In this document: piece after piece, positions 8,789-18,014 of the stretch | Layout: every line of letters begins with the position of its first letter | Numbering within the stretch: position 1 is the stretch's first letter | Assembly (NCBI RefSeq): GCF_010729665.1 | Contig: NZ_AP022610.1 | Coordinates: forward strand, 3,100,001-3,164,000 | Length of the DNA stretch: 64,000 nt | Origin: Mycolicibacterium madagascariense | GTDB taxonomy: Bacteria; Actinomycetota; Actinomycetes; Mycobacteriales; Mycobacteriaceae | Reading direction: 5' to 3' | Translations under genes and position numbers: made by a program | The notes under the pieces: generated by a model | Databases searched by the model: none | The model's input: the letters and a program-made list of their open reading frames with translations, nothing else | What the model was told of the DNA's origin: nothing

Positions 8789-10114
8789 GTGTCGGATGCG
8801 AAGTTCGTCAGGACGGTGCCGGTGGCGGTGCTGTGCGTGGCGGCCGTGCTCGCCTACGCCGTGGCGTACGTGCGGTGGCCGGCCCTCGCCAGCCAGGTCG
8901 ATCTGCAGGTCTACCGTTTCGGGGCGCTGCGGGTCGTCTCGGGTCGCGACCTCTACTCGATCGGGCTGACGGGCAACCCGAGGACCCTGCTCTTCGACTA
9001 CACGCCGTTCGCGGCGCTGTGCTCGCTGCCGCTGACGGTGCTGGGCACCGTGGCCACCCAGGTGCTGGGGCTGATCGGCAACCTGCTGCTGGTGGGGTAC
9101 GTCGTGCACCGCTGTCTGCGGCGGCTGGGGATGACCGCGGCCACCGGAGCGTGGCGGCTGACGGCGCTGCTGATGGCCCTGGTGTGCTGGTTGGAGCCGG
9201 TGCGGCTGTCGTTGCAACTCGGACAGGTCAACCTGGTCATCCTGGCCGTGGTGGTGGCCGACCTGCTCGGTCCCGACACGCGGCGCTGGGCGGGCGTCGG
9301 CATCGGGGTGGTGGCGGGCATCAAGCTCACCCCCGCGCTGTTCATCGTCTTCCTGTTCCTGACCGGGCGGCGACGGCCCGCCGTGGTGGCGACGCTGACG
9401 CTGGCCGCCACGGTCGCACTCGGATGGGTCGTCCTCCCGCGGGATTCGACTTACTTCTGGTTGCGCGGCGGATTCGACGACGTCGCCCGCATCACCAGCG
9501 ACCCCATGGCGAACACCAGCCTGAAGGGTCTGTTCGTCCGGCTGCACGTGACCGGGGCGCCGACCGTCGTCGCAACCGCCGCGCTGGCCGTCGCCGCACT
9601 CGCCGTGGCGGTGCTGGCGTGGCGCCGCGATCAGCGGGTGCTCGCCCTGGCGATCGCGGGGATGGCGTCCGCCGCCCTGTCACCGTTCAGCTGGAGCCAC
9701 CACTGGGTGTGGTTAACGCCCTTGCTGATTCACCTCGGCCACCGCGCCTACGCCCGCGGCGGCGGCTTCTCGATGGCGGCGCTGTGGGCGCTCTGGGCCG
9801 TGTTCGCCGGCTGGGTCGTGCGGGTCGCCGGCGATACGCCGGAGACCGGGTTGCTGGCGTTCCGCTGGGGCGGTGGCTGGGCCGTCGTGATTCCCGCGGC
9901 CTATCTGATCGCCTTCGCGGCGGTGCTGGTCGGTACCGCGTGGTGGCTGCGCACGCCGCCCGGCTACTTGACGGGATCGGCAGCCGACGGGCCGACCGGC
10001 ACCACGACCGGTGGGCTGTTGTACCCGGTGACGCGGACCCAGTCGGCCGACACGGCGCGGCCGGGCATCGACGCCCGCACGTCGACCGTCTCGCCGGGGA
10101 ACACCGTCACGTAG
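8789..10114 (+). CDS. GT87 family alpha-(1->2)-mannosyltransferase, integral membrane
   Basis: A polytopic membrane glycosyltransferase of the DUF2029/GT87 family, 441 residues from the GTG chosen here. In-frame starts at 8690 and 8699 would add an Arg-rich N-terminus. The first membrane segment is followed by VDLQVYRFG, the conserved Asp-containing external loop of polyprenyl-phosphate-mannose-dependent transferases, and about ten hydrophobic segments follow. Mycobacterial relatives (for example Rv2181) add alpha-1,2-mannose branches to lipomannan and lipoarabinomannan on the periplasmic face. The last 50 residues lie antisense to the end of the convergent GH2 gene and are polar, so the overlap is unlikely to matter for catalysis. 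Confidence 0.8.
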   Translation: MSDAKFVRTVPVAVLCVAAVLAYAVAYVRWPALASQVDLQVYRFGALRVVSGRDLYSIGLTGNPRTLLFDYTPFAALCSLPLTVLGTVATQVLGLIGNLLLVGYVVHRCLRRLGMTAATGAWRLTALLMALVCWLEPVRLSLQLGQVNLVILAVVVADLLGPDTRRWAGVGIGVVAGIKLTPALFIVFLFLTGRRRPAVVATLTLAATVALGWVVLPRDSTYFWLRGGFDDVARITSDPMANTSLKGLFVRLHVTGAPTVVATAALAVAALAVAVLAWRRDQRVLALAIAGMASAALSPFSWSHHWVWLTPLLIHLGHRAYARGGGFSMAALWALWAVFAGWVVRVAGDTPETGLLAFRWGGGWAVVIPAAYLIAFAAVLVGTAWWLRTPPGYLTGSAADGPTGTTTGGLLYPVTRTQSADTARPGIDARTSTVSPGNTVT

Positions 10115-12786
10115 TTGTCGTCGTACTCCATCGGCAGGATCTCGTCGCCGTCGCGGGTCGACGTCACCTCGGCGCGCTCGAAGAACGCGACCTGCCCGCC
10201 CGGGTTGTGCAGGTGGATCGTGACGGCGCCGTTGCCGTCGGCCGCCAGCGAGCGGGTGGCGGAGACGTCGAGCGCGGCCCGCGGCATCGTGTTCAGCGGG
10301 GTCATGTCGGCCCAGCTCTCCTGCCGGAGCTCGAAGGCGAAGTCCGCGTTGGGGTTTCCCACGTCGTCGTTGCGCTGCGACTGCCAGTAGACGTTCTCGT
10401 CGACGACCTTGCCCGCCGCGTCGAGGACCTCGCAGCGGACGAAGAACACCCGTGAGTCGCGCGCCTCCCGTGGCAGCACGAGGGCCGCCGCGGTCCCGCC
10501 CGAGGGCACGTTCAACGGCGCGCTGGTCCGGTCGTCGCGGACCCGACCGTTCAGGTCGTACACCCTGACCCGCACGCGGGCCCCGGCAACGGCCTCGGGT
10601 CGCTGGTTGACCAGCGTCACCGTCGCCTGGCCGTGATCGCCCGTCGCGTAGGAGTCGAAGACCGCCGACAGCGGCCGCAGGCCCGCCTTGGCGCCGTAGT
10701 AGGCGCCCCCCGGCCGCAGGTAGTAGTCGAAGACGTTGCCGAAGAACGACGGCCAGTGGCTGTTGAGCATCCAGTAGATGGTCATCTTGTGCCCCGCCCA
10801 CCCCAGCGCGGCATAGGACTCGAACTGTGCGCGGGTCGACTCGTAGTGCGCGAGCTGGGCCTTGCGGGCGAAGTCGTAGGCATTGCTCGACGGGCCGTAC
10901 CGTCGGTTGATCGCGAGCTGGATGCTGGCGAGCGCCGAGTTGCCGGGATTGGATCCCGCGTGGAAGGTCCAGTAGTCGTTGATGGGCCACAGCTTGTCGG
11001 GCGGGATGAACTCCTGCAGGCTCGCGAATGGCGGAATGTGCTCGTTGTCGCCCTGTTCGGCCGACGCTCCCCGGGCCGCGCGGTAGCGCCCGCTGAACCA
11101 GTACGTCGGTGGCCGCCAGGTGTAGGGACCGGCCATCTGGATGCCGTCCCAGAGCCGCTGGCCGGAGGCGTCGATCGCGTAGGACGACACCGTGTCGACG
11201 ACGGCGTTCTGCCAGTGCAGGTCGCGCAGGATCTGGTGGTAGTCGTCGCGCACCTGCTGCGGCGGGCGGCCATCGCTGCCGTTGGCCCACACGAACGCCG
11301 ACGGGTGCGAGCGCAGCATCGTGATCTGCGAGCGCAGGCTGTCGCGGGCGACGCGGTTGTCCTCGGCGTTCCACTGCGGCCACTTCTCCCACTGGTTGCA
11401 GCACATCCAGCCGACCATCAGCGGAATGCCGAGCTCGTCGGCGGCCTCGGCGAAGCTCTCGTCGGGGATCTTGGACTCCAGCCGCAGCATGTTCAGTCCG
11501 AGGTCGCGCGCGTAGGACAGGATGGCGCGCTGGCGGTCGAGGTCGTAGTCGTAGAGCAGGTCGGGGGTGTAGGTGGCACCGCGGACCAGGAAGTCGCGGC
11601 CGTTGACCTGCAGGTAGAAGCTGCCGCCGGAGCCCAGCTCGGGGAAGCGCTCGTCGTCATCGCGGGCCTGGGTGATGGTGCGCACGCCGAAGCGCTGGTG
11701 GGTCTCGTCGATTGCGCTGCCGAACTGGCGGAACTCCAGGTGCAGGTCGTACATGTCGGGTGCGCCCATGGTGTAGGGCCACCACAGGTCGGGATGGGCG
11801 AGCGTCAGCTGGGCGAAGTCGTCGGGGCTGAACCCGACGTCGCGCTGCTCGCCGGGGGCCAGGCCGACCCGCTGCTCGACGCGCACGTCCGCCTTCCCCC
11901 GCCGGCTGATGGTGGCGCGCAGGACGCCCTCCACGCGGCGCGCGGAGAAGTTGCGCACGGTGGTGAACACCGACAGGCGCGCCGAGTCGGTCTTCGGCAG
12001 GGGCAGTTCGGTGTTCACGGTCGCCGAGGAGATCGCGACGGCCCCCGACATCCGCAGCGTCACCGGCTTGAGGATCCCGGCGTTGCGGTCGGCGACGAAG
12101 GAGTTGCCGTTGCCGGGGTTCTTGCCGGGTCCCTGATAGCCGAGATAGTTCCAGTTGATCCAGTCGAACCAGCTGTCGGCGAGCTCGACGCCGTCGACGT
12201 CCTGCAGTGCCCGCTCGGGCGTCACCTTGACGGCGAGGGTGTTGGCGCCGCCGGGCCGGATCCACGGCGTGACGTCGAGATCGTGGTCGACGTACATGCC
12301 GACGATCTGCGTGGCGTCGGCGAGGCGGTGCCCGTTGAGCCAGATCTCGGCGCGGTAGTTGATGCCGGGGAAGTTCAGCTGGTAGGTGGTGTGACCGGCC
12401 GGGGCGACGAACGTCGTGCGGTACCACCAGTCCTGCTTCCACAGGTCCTGCGGCACCTCCTGGAGGAGGTTCTTGCCGTAGTAGAGATTGGGGTAGGTGC
12501 CGTCGTCCTCGAGCGCCTGCAGCACCGAGGACGGCATCTTCTTGACGGTGTGCCAGTGCGGCCCGCGGTAGGTCGCCTGGGAGATGTCCGCGCCGCCCGC
12601 GGTGACCTCGCGTGCGGACGCCAGCTGCCAGCCGGTGTCGAGCTGGACCTCCTGCGCCGCGGGTTCGGGCCGGGCGAACGTGGGAACGTCACCGGCACTG
12701 AACGACAGCAGGAGCAGGAGAACCACGAGGCCCAGGACGGCGGTTTGGCGCATCTCGGGCGCGATAGTGCTACTCCCTCCGGGCAT
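9964..12786 (-). CDS. Secreted glycoside hydrolase family 2, exo-beta-D-glucosaminidase-like
   Basis: A 940-residue protein; an internal ATG at 12753 would place the start directly before the signal peptide (hydrophobic core VLGLVVLLLLLSF, Ala-rich cleavage region). Domains in order are an N-terminal jelly-roll sugar-binding domain (about 60-230), Ig-like segments, a TIM barrel (about 370-640), and C-terminal Ig-like domains. The barrel contains WANGSDGRPP, matching the GSD acid/base segment of exo-beta-D-glucosaminidases, and a later EQGDNEHIPP region that could hold the nucleophile Glu. It probably trims glucosamine- or related beta-linked glycans outside the membrane. No glycan-uptake genes adjoin it. 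Confidence 0.78.
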   Translation of the reverse strand: MPGGSSTIAPEMRQTAVLGLVVLLLLLSFSAGDVPTFARPEPAAQEVQLDTGWQLASAREVTAGGADISQATYRGPHWHTVKKMPSSVLQALEDDGTYPNLYYGKNLLQEVPQDLWKQDWWYRTTFVAPAGHTTYQLNFPGINYRAEIWLNGHRLADATQIVGMYVDHDLDVTPWIRPGGANTLAVKVTPERALQDVDGVELADSWFDWINWNYLGYQGPGKNPGNGNSFVADRNAGILKPVTLRMSGAVAISSATVNTELPLPKTDSARLSVFTTVRNFSARRVEGVLRATISRRGKADVRVEQRVGLAPGEQRDVGFSPDDFAQLTLAHPDLWWPYTMGAPDMYDLHLEFRQFGSAIDETHQRFGVRTITQARDDDERFPELGSGGSFYLQVNGRDFLVRGATYTPDLLYDYDLDRQRAILSYARDLGLNMLRLESKIPDESFAEAADELGIPLMVGWMCCNQWEKWPQWNAEDNRVARDSLRSQITMLRSHPSAFVWANGSDGRPPQQVRDDYHQILRDLHWQNAVVDTVSSYAIDASGQRLWDGIQMAGPYTWRPPTYWFSGRYRAARGASAEQGDNEHIPPFASLQEFIPPDKLWPINDYWTFHAGSNPGNSALASIQLAINRRYGPSSNAYDFARKAQLAHYESTRAQFESYAALGWAGHKMTIYWMLNSHWPSFFGNVFDYYLRPGGAYYGAKAGLRPLSAVFDSYATGDHGQATVTLVNQRPEAVAGARVRVRVYDLNGRVRDDRTSAPLNVPSGGTAAALVLPREARDSRVFFVRCEVLDAAGKVVDENVYWQSQRNDDVGNPNADFAFELRQESWADMTPLNTMPRAALDVSATRSLAADGNGAVTIHLHNPGGQVAFFERAEVTSTRDGDEILPMEYDDNYVTVFPGETVDVRASMPGRAVSADWVRVTGYNSPPVVVPVGPSAADPVK

Positions 12787-12887
12787 GGGCGTGCGTCACG
12801 GCGAGACGCTGCCGGGGGGCAAGCGTAGCGACGGGGTCGACGGGGAGCCTTCATTGTGCCTGCCGTCGGGCAGGCGGGCACGCTCGC

Positions 12888-13631
12888 CTAGAACAAGTCC
12901 TTGTGCGGCACGTCGGTGACCAGACCGCCGTCGACGACGAACTCGCTGCCCGTGGCGAACGACGATTCATCGCTGGCCAGGAACACCACGAACGTGGCGA
13001 CCTCGTCCACCTCGCCCGGGCGGCCCAGCGGAGCCGTGACCATGTCGTCGGGGAAGTGCTTGGTCATGGGTGTGCGAATGAACCCGGGGTGCAGTGAGTT
13101 GATCCGGATCTTGTGCTTGCCGAGCTCGATGGCGGCGGACTTGGCCAGCCCTCGCACGGCCCACTTCGTGGCGACGTAGGGGTGGACCATGGCCGCGCCG
13201 CGCAGGCCCTCGATCGAGGAGACGTTGATGATCGACCCGCCGCCGGCCGCCTTCATGGCCTCGACGGAGGCCTGCATGCCGAGGAACGTGCCGGTGAGGT
13301 TGACGTCTATGACCTTCTGCCACTTCGCCATGTCGAAGCTGCCGATCTTGCCGAGGGCGACGATGCCGGCGTTGTTGACCAGGACGTTCAGTGCGCCGAA
13401 GTCGCCGACCGCGGTGGCGACGGCGGCGTCCCACTGGTCGGCCTCGGTGACGTCGAGGTGGACGTAGCGCGCCGCGTCACCGATCTCCTCGGCCAGCGCC
13501 TTGCCCTCGTCGTCGAGGATGTCGCCGATGACCACCCGGGCCCCCTCGGCAACCAGCATGCGGGCGTGAGCGGCGCCCATTCCGCGCGCCCCGCCGCTGA
13601 TCAGTGCAACTTTTCCGTCCACGCGTCCCAT
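12888..13631 (-). CDS. SDR family oxidoreductase, Rv2002/FabG3-like hydroxysteroid dehydrogenase
   Basis: A 247-residue classical short-chain dehydrogenase. It has the NAD(P) glycine motif GGARGMG (13-19), NNAG (86-89), and the catalytic Ser139, Tyr152 and Lys156. The C-terminal FVVDGGLVTDVPH is typical. Overall it resembles mycobacterial Rv2002, a 3-alpha/20-beta-hydroxysteroid dehydrogenase, so a steroid-type alcohol or ketone is a plausible substrate. A KstR-type operator lies 33 nt upstream of its ATG and is shared with the divergent DapB-like gene, which also points to sterol metabolism. Substrate remains inferred. Confidence 0.88.
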   Translation of the reverse strand: MGRVDGKVALISGGARGMGAAHARMLVAEGARVVIGDILDDEGKALAEEIGDAARYVHLDVTEADQWDAAVATAVGDFGALNVLVNNAGIVALGKIGSFDMAKWQKVIDVNLTGTFLGMQASVEAMKAAGGGSIINVSSIEGLRGAAMVHPYVATKWAVRGLAKSAAIELGKHKIRINSLHPGFIRTPMTKHFPDDMVTAPLGRPGEVDEVATFVVFLASDESSFATGSEFVVDGGLVTDVPHKDLF

Positions 13632-13664
13632 GACCGGTCAGGTTACCGCATAGCCCATTTTGAC

Positions 13665-13678
13665 TAGAACGTGTTCCA
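13665..13678. promoter_or_regulatory. KstR-type operator (TAGAACGTGTTCCA)
   Basis: The site matches TnnAACnnGTTnnA, the core of the KstR-binding palindrome that controls cholesterol catabolism genes in mycobacteria and rhodococci. It sits between the divergent SDR (33 nt upstream of its start) and DapB-like genes (69 nt upstream), a position suited to repressing both. No kstR gene lies in the window. Confidence 0.75.
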
Positions 13679-13747
13679 ATTCGCGGTGGCCGCCCGCATA
13701 CTTCTCGCCAGCACCCGCCACGACACGACCCCGAGGAGACACCGGAC

Positions 13748-14911
13748 ATGGCGATACGCGTCGCGCTGGTCGGCACCGGCAACTGCGGCAGCCTGGCGCT
13801 CAAGCAATTGATCCACGACGACCGCTTCGACCTCGTCGCCGTCTGGGTGTCCTCCGAGGCCAAGGTGGGCCGGGACGCCGGCGTGCTGGCCGGCCTCGAC
13901 GTCACGACCGGCATCCTGGCCACCGGCGAACTCGACGCCGTCGTGGCCGCGGCGCCGGACTGCGTCGTCTACTGCGCGATGGGCGACGTCCGGTTGCCCG
14001 AGGCGATGGCCGACGTCCGGCTGTTCCTGGCCGCGGCCATCGACGTCGTGGGCTCGGCGCCCGGGGTGCTGCAGTACCCGTGGCAGGTGATCCCCGACAA
14101 GTACATCCAGCGGGTCGAAGAGGCTGCGCGACAAGGCAATTCGAGTGTGTTCATCACCGGCGTCGATCCCGGTTTCGCCACCGATCTGCTGCCGCTCGCG
14201 CTGGCGGGCACCTGTCAGAGCATTCAGCAGATCCGCACCATGGAGATCGCCGACTACGCCACCTACGACGGGGCGACGGTCATGTTCGACGTGATGGGCT
14301 TCGGCAACCCGATCGGCGAATTACCCATCCTGTTCCAGCCCGGTGTCCTGAGCATCGCCTGGGGCACCGCGATCCGGCAGCTCGCGGCCGGTCTCGGCGT
14401 GGAGGTCGACGAGATCAGGGACTCGGTCGAGCAGGAACCGGCACCGGAAGACTTCGACGTCGCCGTCGGCACGATCGGCAAGGGCACCGTCGCCGCCCTG
14501 CGCTTCCAGATCGAGGGCCTGGTGGGCGGCCACCCGGTGATCGTGGTCGAGCACGTCACCCGCCTGCGCGAGGATCTTCGGCCCGACTGGGCGCAGCCCG
14601 CGCAGCCCGGGGGTTCCTACCGGGTGGAGATCACCGGCGAACCGTCCTACGTCATGGACGTCTCCCCCACCAGCCGCCACGGCGATCACAACTACGCCGC
14701 CATCCTCGCGGCGGCGGGGCGCATCGTGAACGCGATACCCGACGTCGTCGCCGCGCAGCCCGGCATCCGCACCACGCTGGACCTGCCCCTGGTGACGGGC
14801 CGGGCACCGCGGGTGCGGTCTAGCGGCGGTGCACTCCGCCCCACGACAGCCGCACGGTCGTCCCGTTCAGCGACGTCTGGATGGAGGCGTGGTCCGCGAG
14901 AGCGGTCATGA
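13748..14911 (+). CDS. Dihydrodipicolinate reductase-like NAD(P)-dependent oxidoreductase
   Basis: A 387-residue protein beginning with a Rossmann motif LVGTGNCGSLALKQL, as in DapB-like and 2,4-diaminopentanoate dehydrogenase-like proteins. The middle contains VDPGFATDLLP and a long C-terminal alpha/beta domain ending about residue 355 (TTLDLPLVTGRAPR). The final 30 or so residues are Arg/Ser-rich and lie antisense to the next gene, so they are probably a non-conserved tail. A KstR-type site upstream suggests a role linked to steroid or lipid breakdown rather than lysine synthesis. The substrate is unknown. Confidence 0.78.
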   Translation: MAIRVALVGTGNCGSLALKQLIHDDRFDLVAVWVSSEAKVGRDAGVLAGLDVTTGILATGELDAVVAAAPDCVVYCAMGDVRLPEAMADVRLFLAAAIDVVGSAPGVLQYPWQVIPDKYIQRVEEAARQGNSSVFITGVDPGFATDLLPLALAGTCQSIQQIRTMEIADYATYDGATVMFDVMGFGNPIGELPILFQPGVLSIAWGTAIRQLAAGLGVEVDEIRDSVEQEPAPEDFDVAVGTIGKGTVAALRFQIEGLVGGHPVIVVEHVTRLREDLRPDWAQPAQPGGSYRVEITGEPSYVMDVSPTSRHGDHNYAAILAAAGRIVNAIPDVVAAQPGIRTTLDLPLVTGRAPRVRSSGGALRPTTAARSSRSATSGWRRGPRERS

Positions 14912-15266
14912 GGCCGATGCCGCGGCCGCGCCTGCGGTCGCCGGGCGCCGGCGCCGCGGTGCGCCACTGGCCGCGATCGGAGATCGTGACCGACAGCGTC
15001 GACTCGACGGGGTCGTAGGAGGCCGTGAGGTCCATCGTGCCGGTCGCACCCGCGCTCAGGTAGGCGAACTCGGCGGAGTTCGCCATCGCCTCGTACGTCG
15101 CGAGCAGGAGGTCCCCGACGCGATCCGCGTCGAGGTCGAACGTGCGTTGCACCCACCAGCCGAACTCGTCACGAGTCTGGGTGGCCAGCCGAGGATCCGC
15201 CCGGACGCCGATGCGCTCGAAGCGCTCGGCGTGGGTGGTGGCGGCCTTGGGCATGGAATCGATCAT
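14820..15266 (-). CDS. Anti-sigma factor-like ATP-binding protein (RsbW/SpoIIAB type)
   Basis: A 148-residue GHKL ATPase-type protein. The N-box region LLATYEAMANSAEFAY and the G-boxes (ISDRGQW near residue 103, then RGRGIGLMTALAD) are present, ending in TTVRLSWGG. The ATG at 15266 is chosen; another ATG at 15254 is possible. Such small ATPases phosphorylate STAS antagonists and bind sigma factors. The gene directly follows a STAS gene (41 nt gap), the classical partner-switching pair. No sigma factor gene adjoins, so the target must lie elsewhere. Its 3' end overlaps the convergent DapB-like gene by 92 bp. Confidence 0.78.
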   Translation of the reverse strand: MIDSMPKAATTHAERFERIGVRADPRLATQTRDEFGWWVQRTFDLDADRVGDLLLATYEAMANSAEFAYLSAGATGTMDLTASYDPVESTLSVTISDRGQWRTAAPAPGDRRRGRGIGLMTALADHASIQTSLNGTTVRLSWGGVHRR

Positions 15267-15307
15267 GACGTGCCAGAAGTACCCCGCGAGCGGGTCGACT
15301 ATGCGCG

Positions 15308-15697
15308 TCAGGCGGAGAAGGAGCCCAGCGCCTCGTCGAGGGTGGCGTGCAGAGGCACGATGTCGGCGATGCCGACGAGCTTGAGCGGCCGGCTGGTCGC
15401 GGGACCCTCGGCGACGATGTGGATGCCGATCCCCTCGGGGGCCGCGTCGTGTGCCGCAACCAGCACGCCCATGCCGGCCGAGGCGAGGAACTCCACGTCG
15501 GTGAGGTCGACGACGAGGCCGGCGGGCGACTTGCCCAGCGCGGCCATGATCGCATCCTCCAGGCGTGGGGCCGTGATCATGTCGACGACGCCAGAGGCCG
15601 CGACGACCACGATCTGCTCGACCCACCGTTCGCTTACTTCGCAGGTCGATCCGGATGCCGCAGGGGTGCCATCGGTCGATTCCCGTTGTTCGTTCAA
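15308..15697 (-). CDS. STAS domain anti-anti-sigma factor
   Basis: A 129-residue STAS protein. The start is uncertain: TTG at 15697 has a GGAAG seven nt upstream and is preferred over TTG at 15730. The STAS core runs from about residue 25, with VVDLTDVEFLASAGMGVLVAAH carrying the Ser of the ASAG motif that the partner kinase would phosphorylate. Unphosphorylated STAS proteins sequester the anti-sigma factor. It is the first gene of a two-gene operon with the ATPase, so the pair forms a partner-switching module. Confidence 0.8.
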   Translation of the reverse strand: MNEQRESTDGTPAASGSTCEVSERWVEQIVVVAASGVVDMITAPRLEDAIMAALGKSPAGLVVDLTDVEFLASAGMGVLVAAHDAAPEGIGIHIVAEGPATSRPLKLVGIADIVPLHATLDEALGSFSA

Positions 15698-15962
15698 GGC
15701 CCGTCTTCCGTGTCCAACCGCATTAGACAATGCGCGTCGCCGTGATTCTCGTTCGTGCGGGCTCCGGCTGAACCGTGCGCGAATTCGAAACCGCCGCCGT
15801 CGAACCTATCCGATGAATGTGACGTCGCGCCCCTCAGGCGCGCTTTCTCGGCAACTCGGCGTCATCTGACGGTAACAACGCGCACCAGCAGTTCAGGCAA
15901 AGTGGTGTTGGAATGGAATCGTGGGGGCGCAGTCGCCGCGTTACGTCTGAAGCAGGAGCTCG

Positions 15963-16736
15963 ATGATCACGCAGGCGACGCTGGCCAATCATCTCGACGA
16001 CGTGTCGTCGGGCCCCACCGGCGCGCGCGTCGGTGCGTTCTTCGACCTCGACGGCACGCTGGTCTCGGGTTTCACCGCAACGGTCCACGCCGGACACCGC
16101 ATCCAGACCCGCAAGGCCAGCCTCGGCGAGGTGCTCGGGGTACTGGAGGCGTCGCTGCGATACCGGCTGGGACGCATGGAGTTCGAGCGCCTCGTCGTGC
16201 GGGCCGCGGGTTATCTGCGCGGCGACGCGCTCGCGGAGTTGGAGGACATCGGCGAGTACCTGTTCCGGCGCCACATCGAGACGCGGGTGTTCGCGCAGAT
16301 GCAGGACGTCGTGCGCGCGCACCAGGACCGGGGCCACAGCGTGGTGATGAGCTCGTCGGCGCTGGCGATCCACGCCGAACCCGTCGCCCGCTTCCTCGGC
16401 ATCCACGACGTCATCTGCAACCACTTCGAGGTCGACGCCGGGGGCCGACTGACCGGCGGGGTCGTCACCCCCGTGGTGTGGGGTGCCGGCAAGGCCGCGG
16501 CCGTGGGGCGATTCGCCGCCGAGCACGGGGTCGACCTCACCGAGAGCTACTTCTACGCCGACGGCGACGAGGATGCGGCGCTGATGCGGGTGGTCGGTCA
16601 TCCGCGGCCGGTGAATCCCCGGGCGGGACTGGCGGCCGAGGCCGAGCGCCAGGGGTGGCCGGTGCTGCGGGTCAGTGCGGGCCAGGCGCGTCGCGGCCCC
16701 GGTGGGCTGCTGCGGCGCCTCGCCGGAGATCGGTGA
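15963..16736 (+). CDS. HAD-IB family phosphatase
   Basis: A 257-residue HAD hydrolase of subfamily IB (SerB-like). Motif I is FFDLDGTLVSG (residues 27-37), motif II is in VVMSSSALAI with the conserved Ser, a Lys lies near GAGKAAAV, and motif IV is YADGDEDAALM. Mycobacterial relatives include lysophospholipid- and phosphoserine-type phosphatases. The substrate is not evident. The ATG follows GCAGGAGCTCG. The 230-bp region upstream contains a small GCGCC...GGCGC hairpin near 15825 but no other recognised element. Confidence 0.83.
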   Translation: MITQATLANHLDDVSSGPTGARVGAFFDLDGTLVSGFTATVHAGHRIQTRKASLGEVLGVLEASLRYRLGRMEFERLVVRAAGYLRGDALAELEDIGEYLFRRHIETRVFAQMQDVVRAHQDRGHSVVMSSSALAIHAEPVARFLGIHDVICNHFEVDAGGRLTGGVVTPVVWGAGKAAAVGRFAAEHGVDLTESYFYADGDEDAALMRVVGHPRPVNPRAGLAAEAERQGWPVLRVSAGQARRGPGGLLRRLAGDR

Positions 16737-16785
16737 GAGCCCGCCCGGCCCTTCGGTGACGGCGCCTTGCGCCGAGGTACTAAAC

Positions 16786-16799
16786 TAGAACACGTTCCA
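16786..16799 (+). promoter_or_regulatory. KstR-type operator (TAGAACACGTTCCA)
   Basis: An exact match to TnnAACnnGTTnnA located 44 nt upstream of the nitronate monooxygenase start, placed where a repressor would block RNA polymerase. The adjacent upstream gene (HAD phosphatase) ends 49 nt before it, so the site most likely serves the downstream gene only. Confidence 0.75.
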
Positions 16800-16843
16800 A
16801 TTTCTAGTCCCGTCCGCCCGTGCCACCTCGAGGAGCCACCAGG

Positions 16844-17977
16844 ATGCACACCCCCCTCTGCGACCAGCTCGGCATCGAGTTCCCGATCTTCGCGTTCACG
16901 CACTGCCGCGACGTCGTCGTCGCCGTCAGCAAGGCCGGCGGATTCGGCGTCCTCGGCGCGGTCGGCTTCACCCCCGAGCAGCTCGAGGTCGAGCTCAACT
17001 GGATCGACGACCACATCGGTGACCACACCTACGGCGTCGACATCGTGATTCCCAACAAGTACGAGGGCATGGACGCGAACCTGTCCGCCGACGAACTGGC
17101 CAAGATGCTGGTCGACATGGTCCCCCAGGAGCACCTCGACTTCGCGAAGAAGGTGCTGACCGACCACGGCGTGCCGCTCACCGCCGAGGACAACGAGAGC
17201 ACCCTGCAGCTGCTGGGCTGGACCGAGGCGACTGCCACCCCGCAGGTCGAGATCGCCCTCAAGCATCCGAAGATGACGCTGATCGCCAACGCCCTCGGCA
17301 CGCCGCCGCGCGACATGATCGACCACATCCACGCCGAGGGCCGCAGGGTGGCCGCGCTCTGCGGGTCTCCCAGCCAGGCGCGCAAGCACGCCGACGCCGG
17401 CGTCGACGTCATCATCGCCCAGGGCGGCGAGGCGGGCGGGCACTCTGGTGAGATCGGCTCGATCGTGCTGTGGCCCCAGGTCGTCAAGGAGGTGGCCCCG
17501 GTACCGGTGCTGGCCGCCGGTGGCATCGGCAGCGGTCAGCAGATCGCGGCGGCCCTCGCGCTGGGCACCCAGGGGGCCTGGACCGGTTCGCAGTGGCTGA
17601 TGGTCGAGGAGGCCGAGAACACCCCCGTGCAGCAGGCCGCCTACGTCAAGGCGGGCAGCCGCGACACCGTGCGCAGCCGCTCGTTCACGGGCAAGCCCGC
17701 GCGCATGCTGCGCAACGACTGGACCGACGCGTGGGAGAACCCGGACAACCCCAAGGCGCTCGGCATGCCGCTGCAGTTCATGGTGTCCGGTCTCGCAGTC
17801 GCGGCGACCCACAAGTACCCCAACGAGACCGTGGACGTCGCCTTCAATCCCGTCGGTCAGGTGGTCGGTCAGTTCACCAAGGTGGAGAAGACGTCGGCCG
17901 TGATCGAGCGGTGGGTTCAGGAGTACCTGGAGGCCACCGGAGCGCTCAACGCACTCAACGAGGCCGCCGGCGTCTGA
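16844..17977 (+). CDS. Nitronate monooxygenase family FMN oxidoreductase
   Basis: A 377-residue TIM-barrel flavoprotein of the 2-nitropropane dioxygenase/nitronate monooxygenase family. It starts LCDQLGIEFPIFAFTH, has IIAQGGEAGGHSGEIGS around residue 190 (the FMN-phosphate and His region) and VLAAGGIGSGQQIAAALALGTQGAW near 225. The ATG at 16844 is preceded by CGAGGAG. Several mycobacterial members act in steroid ring degradation rather than on nitronates. The KstR-type operator upstream favours a sterol-linked reductase or oxidase role, but the reaction is not established. Confidence 0.83.
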   Translation: MHTPLCDQLGIEFPIFAFTHCRDVVVAVSKAGGFGVLGAVGFTPEQLEVELNWIDDHIGDHTYGVDIVIPNKYEGMDANLSADELAKMLVDMVPQEHLDFAKKVLTDHGVPLTAEDNESTLQLLGWTEATATPQVEIALKHPKMTLIANALGTPPRDMIDHIHAEGRRVAALCGSPSQARKHADAGVDVIIAQGGEAGGHSGEIGSIVLWPQVVKEVAPVPVLAAGGIGSGQQIAAALALGTQGAWTGSQWLMVEEAENTPVQQAAYVKAGSRDTVRSRSFTGKPARMLRNDWTDAWENPDNPKALGMPLQFMVSGLAVAATHKYPNETVDVAFNPVGQVVGQFTKVEKTSAVIERWVQEYLEATGALNALNEAAGV

Positions 17978-18014
17978 TTTGCACCCGGCCTGACGTTGCG
18001 GCTTACATGGGGTC

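Noticed and set aside
10633..12828. A 731-residue open frame on the plus strand
   Set aside because: It is antisense to the GH2 gene, is Val/Gly/Arg-rich and low in complexity, and has no family motif. It is a by-product of high G+C codon use.
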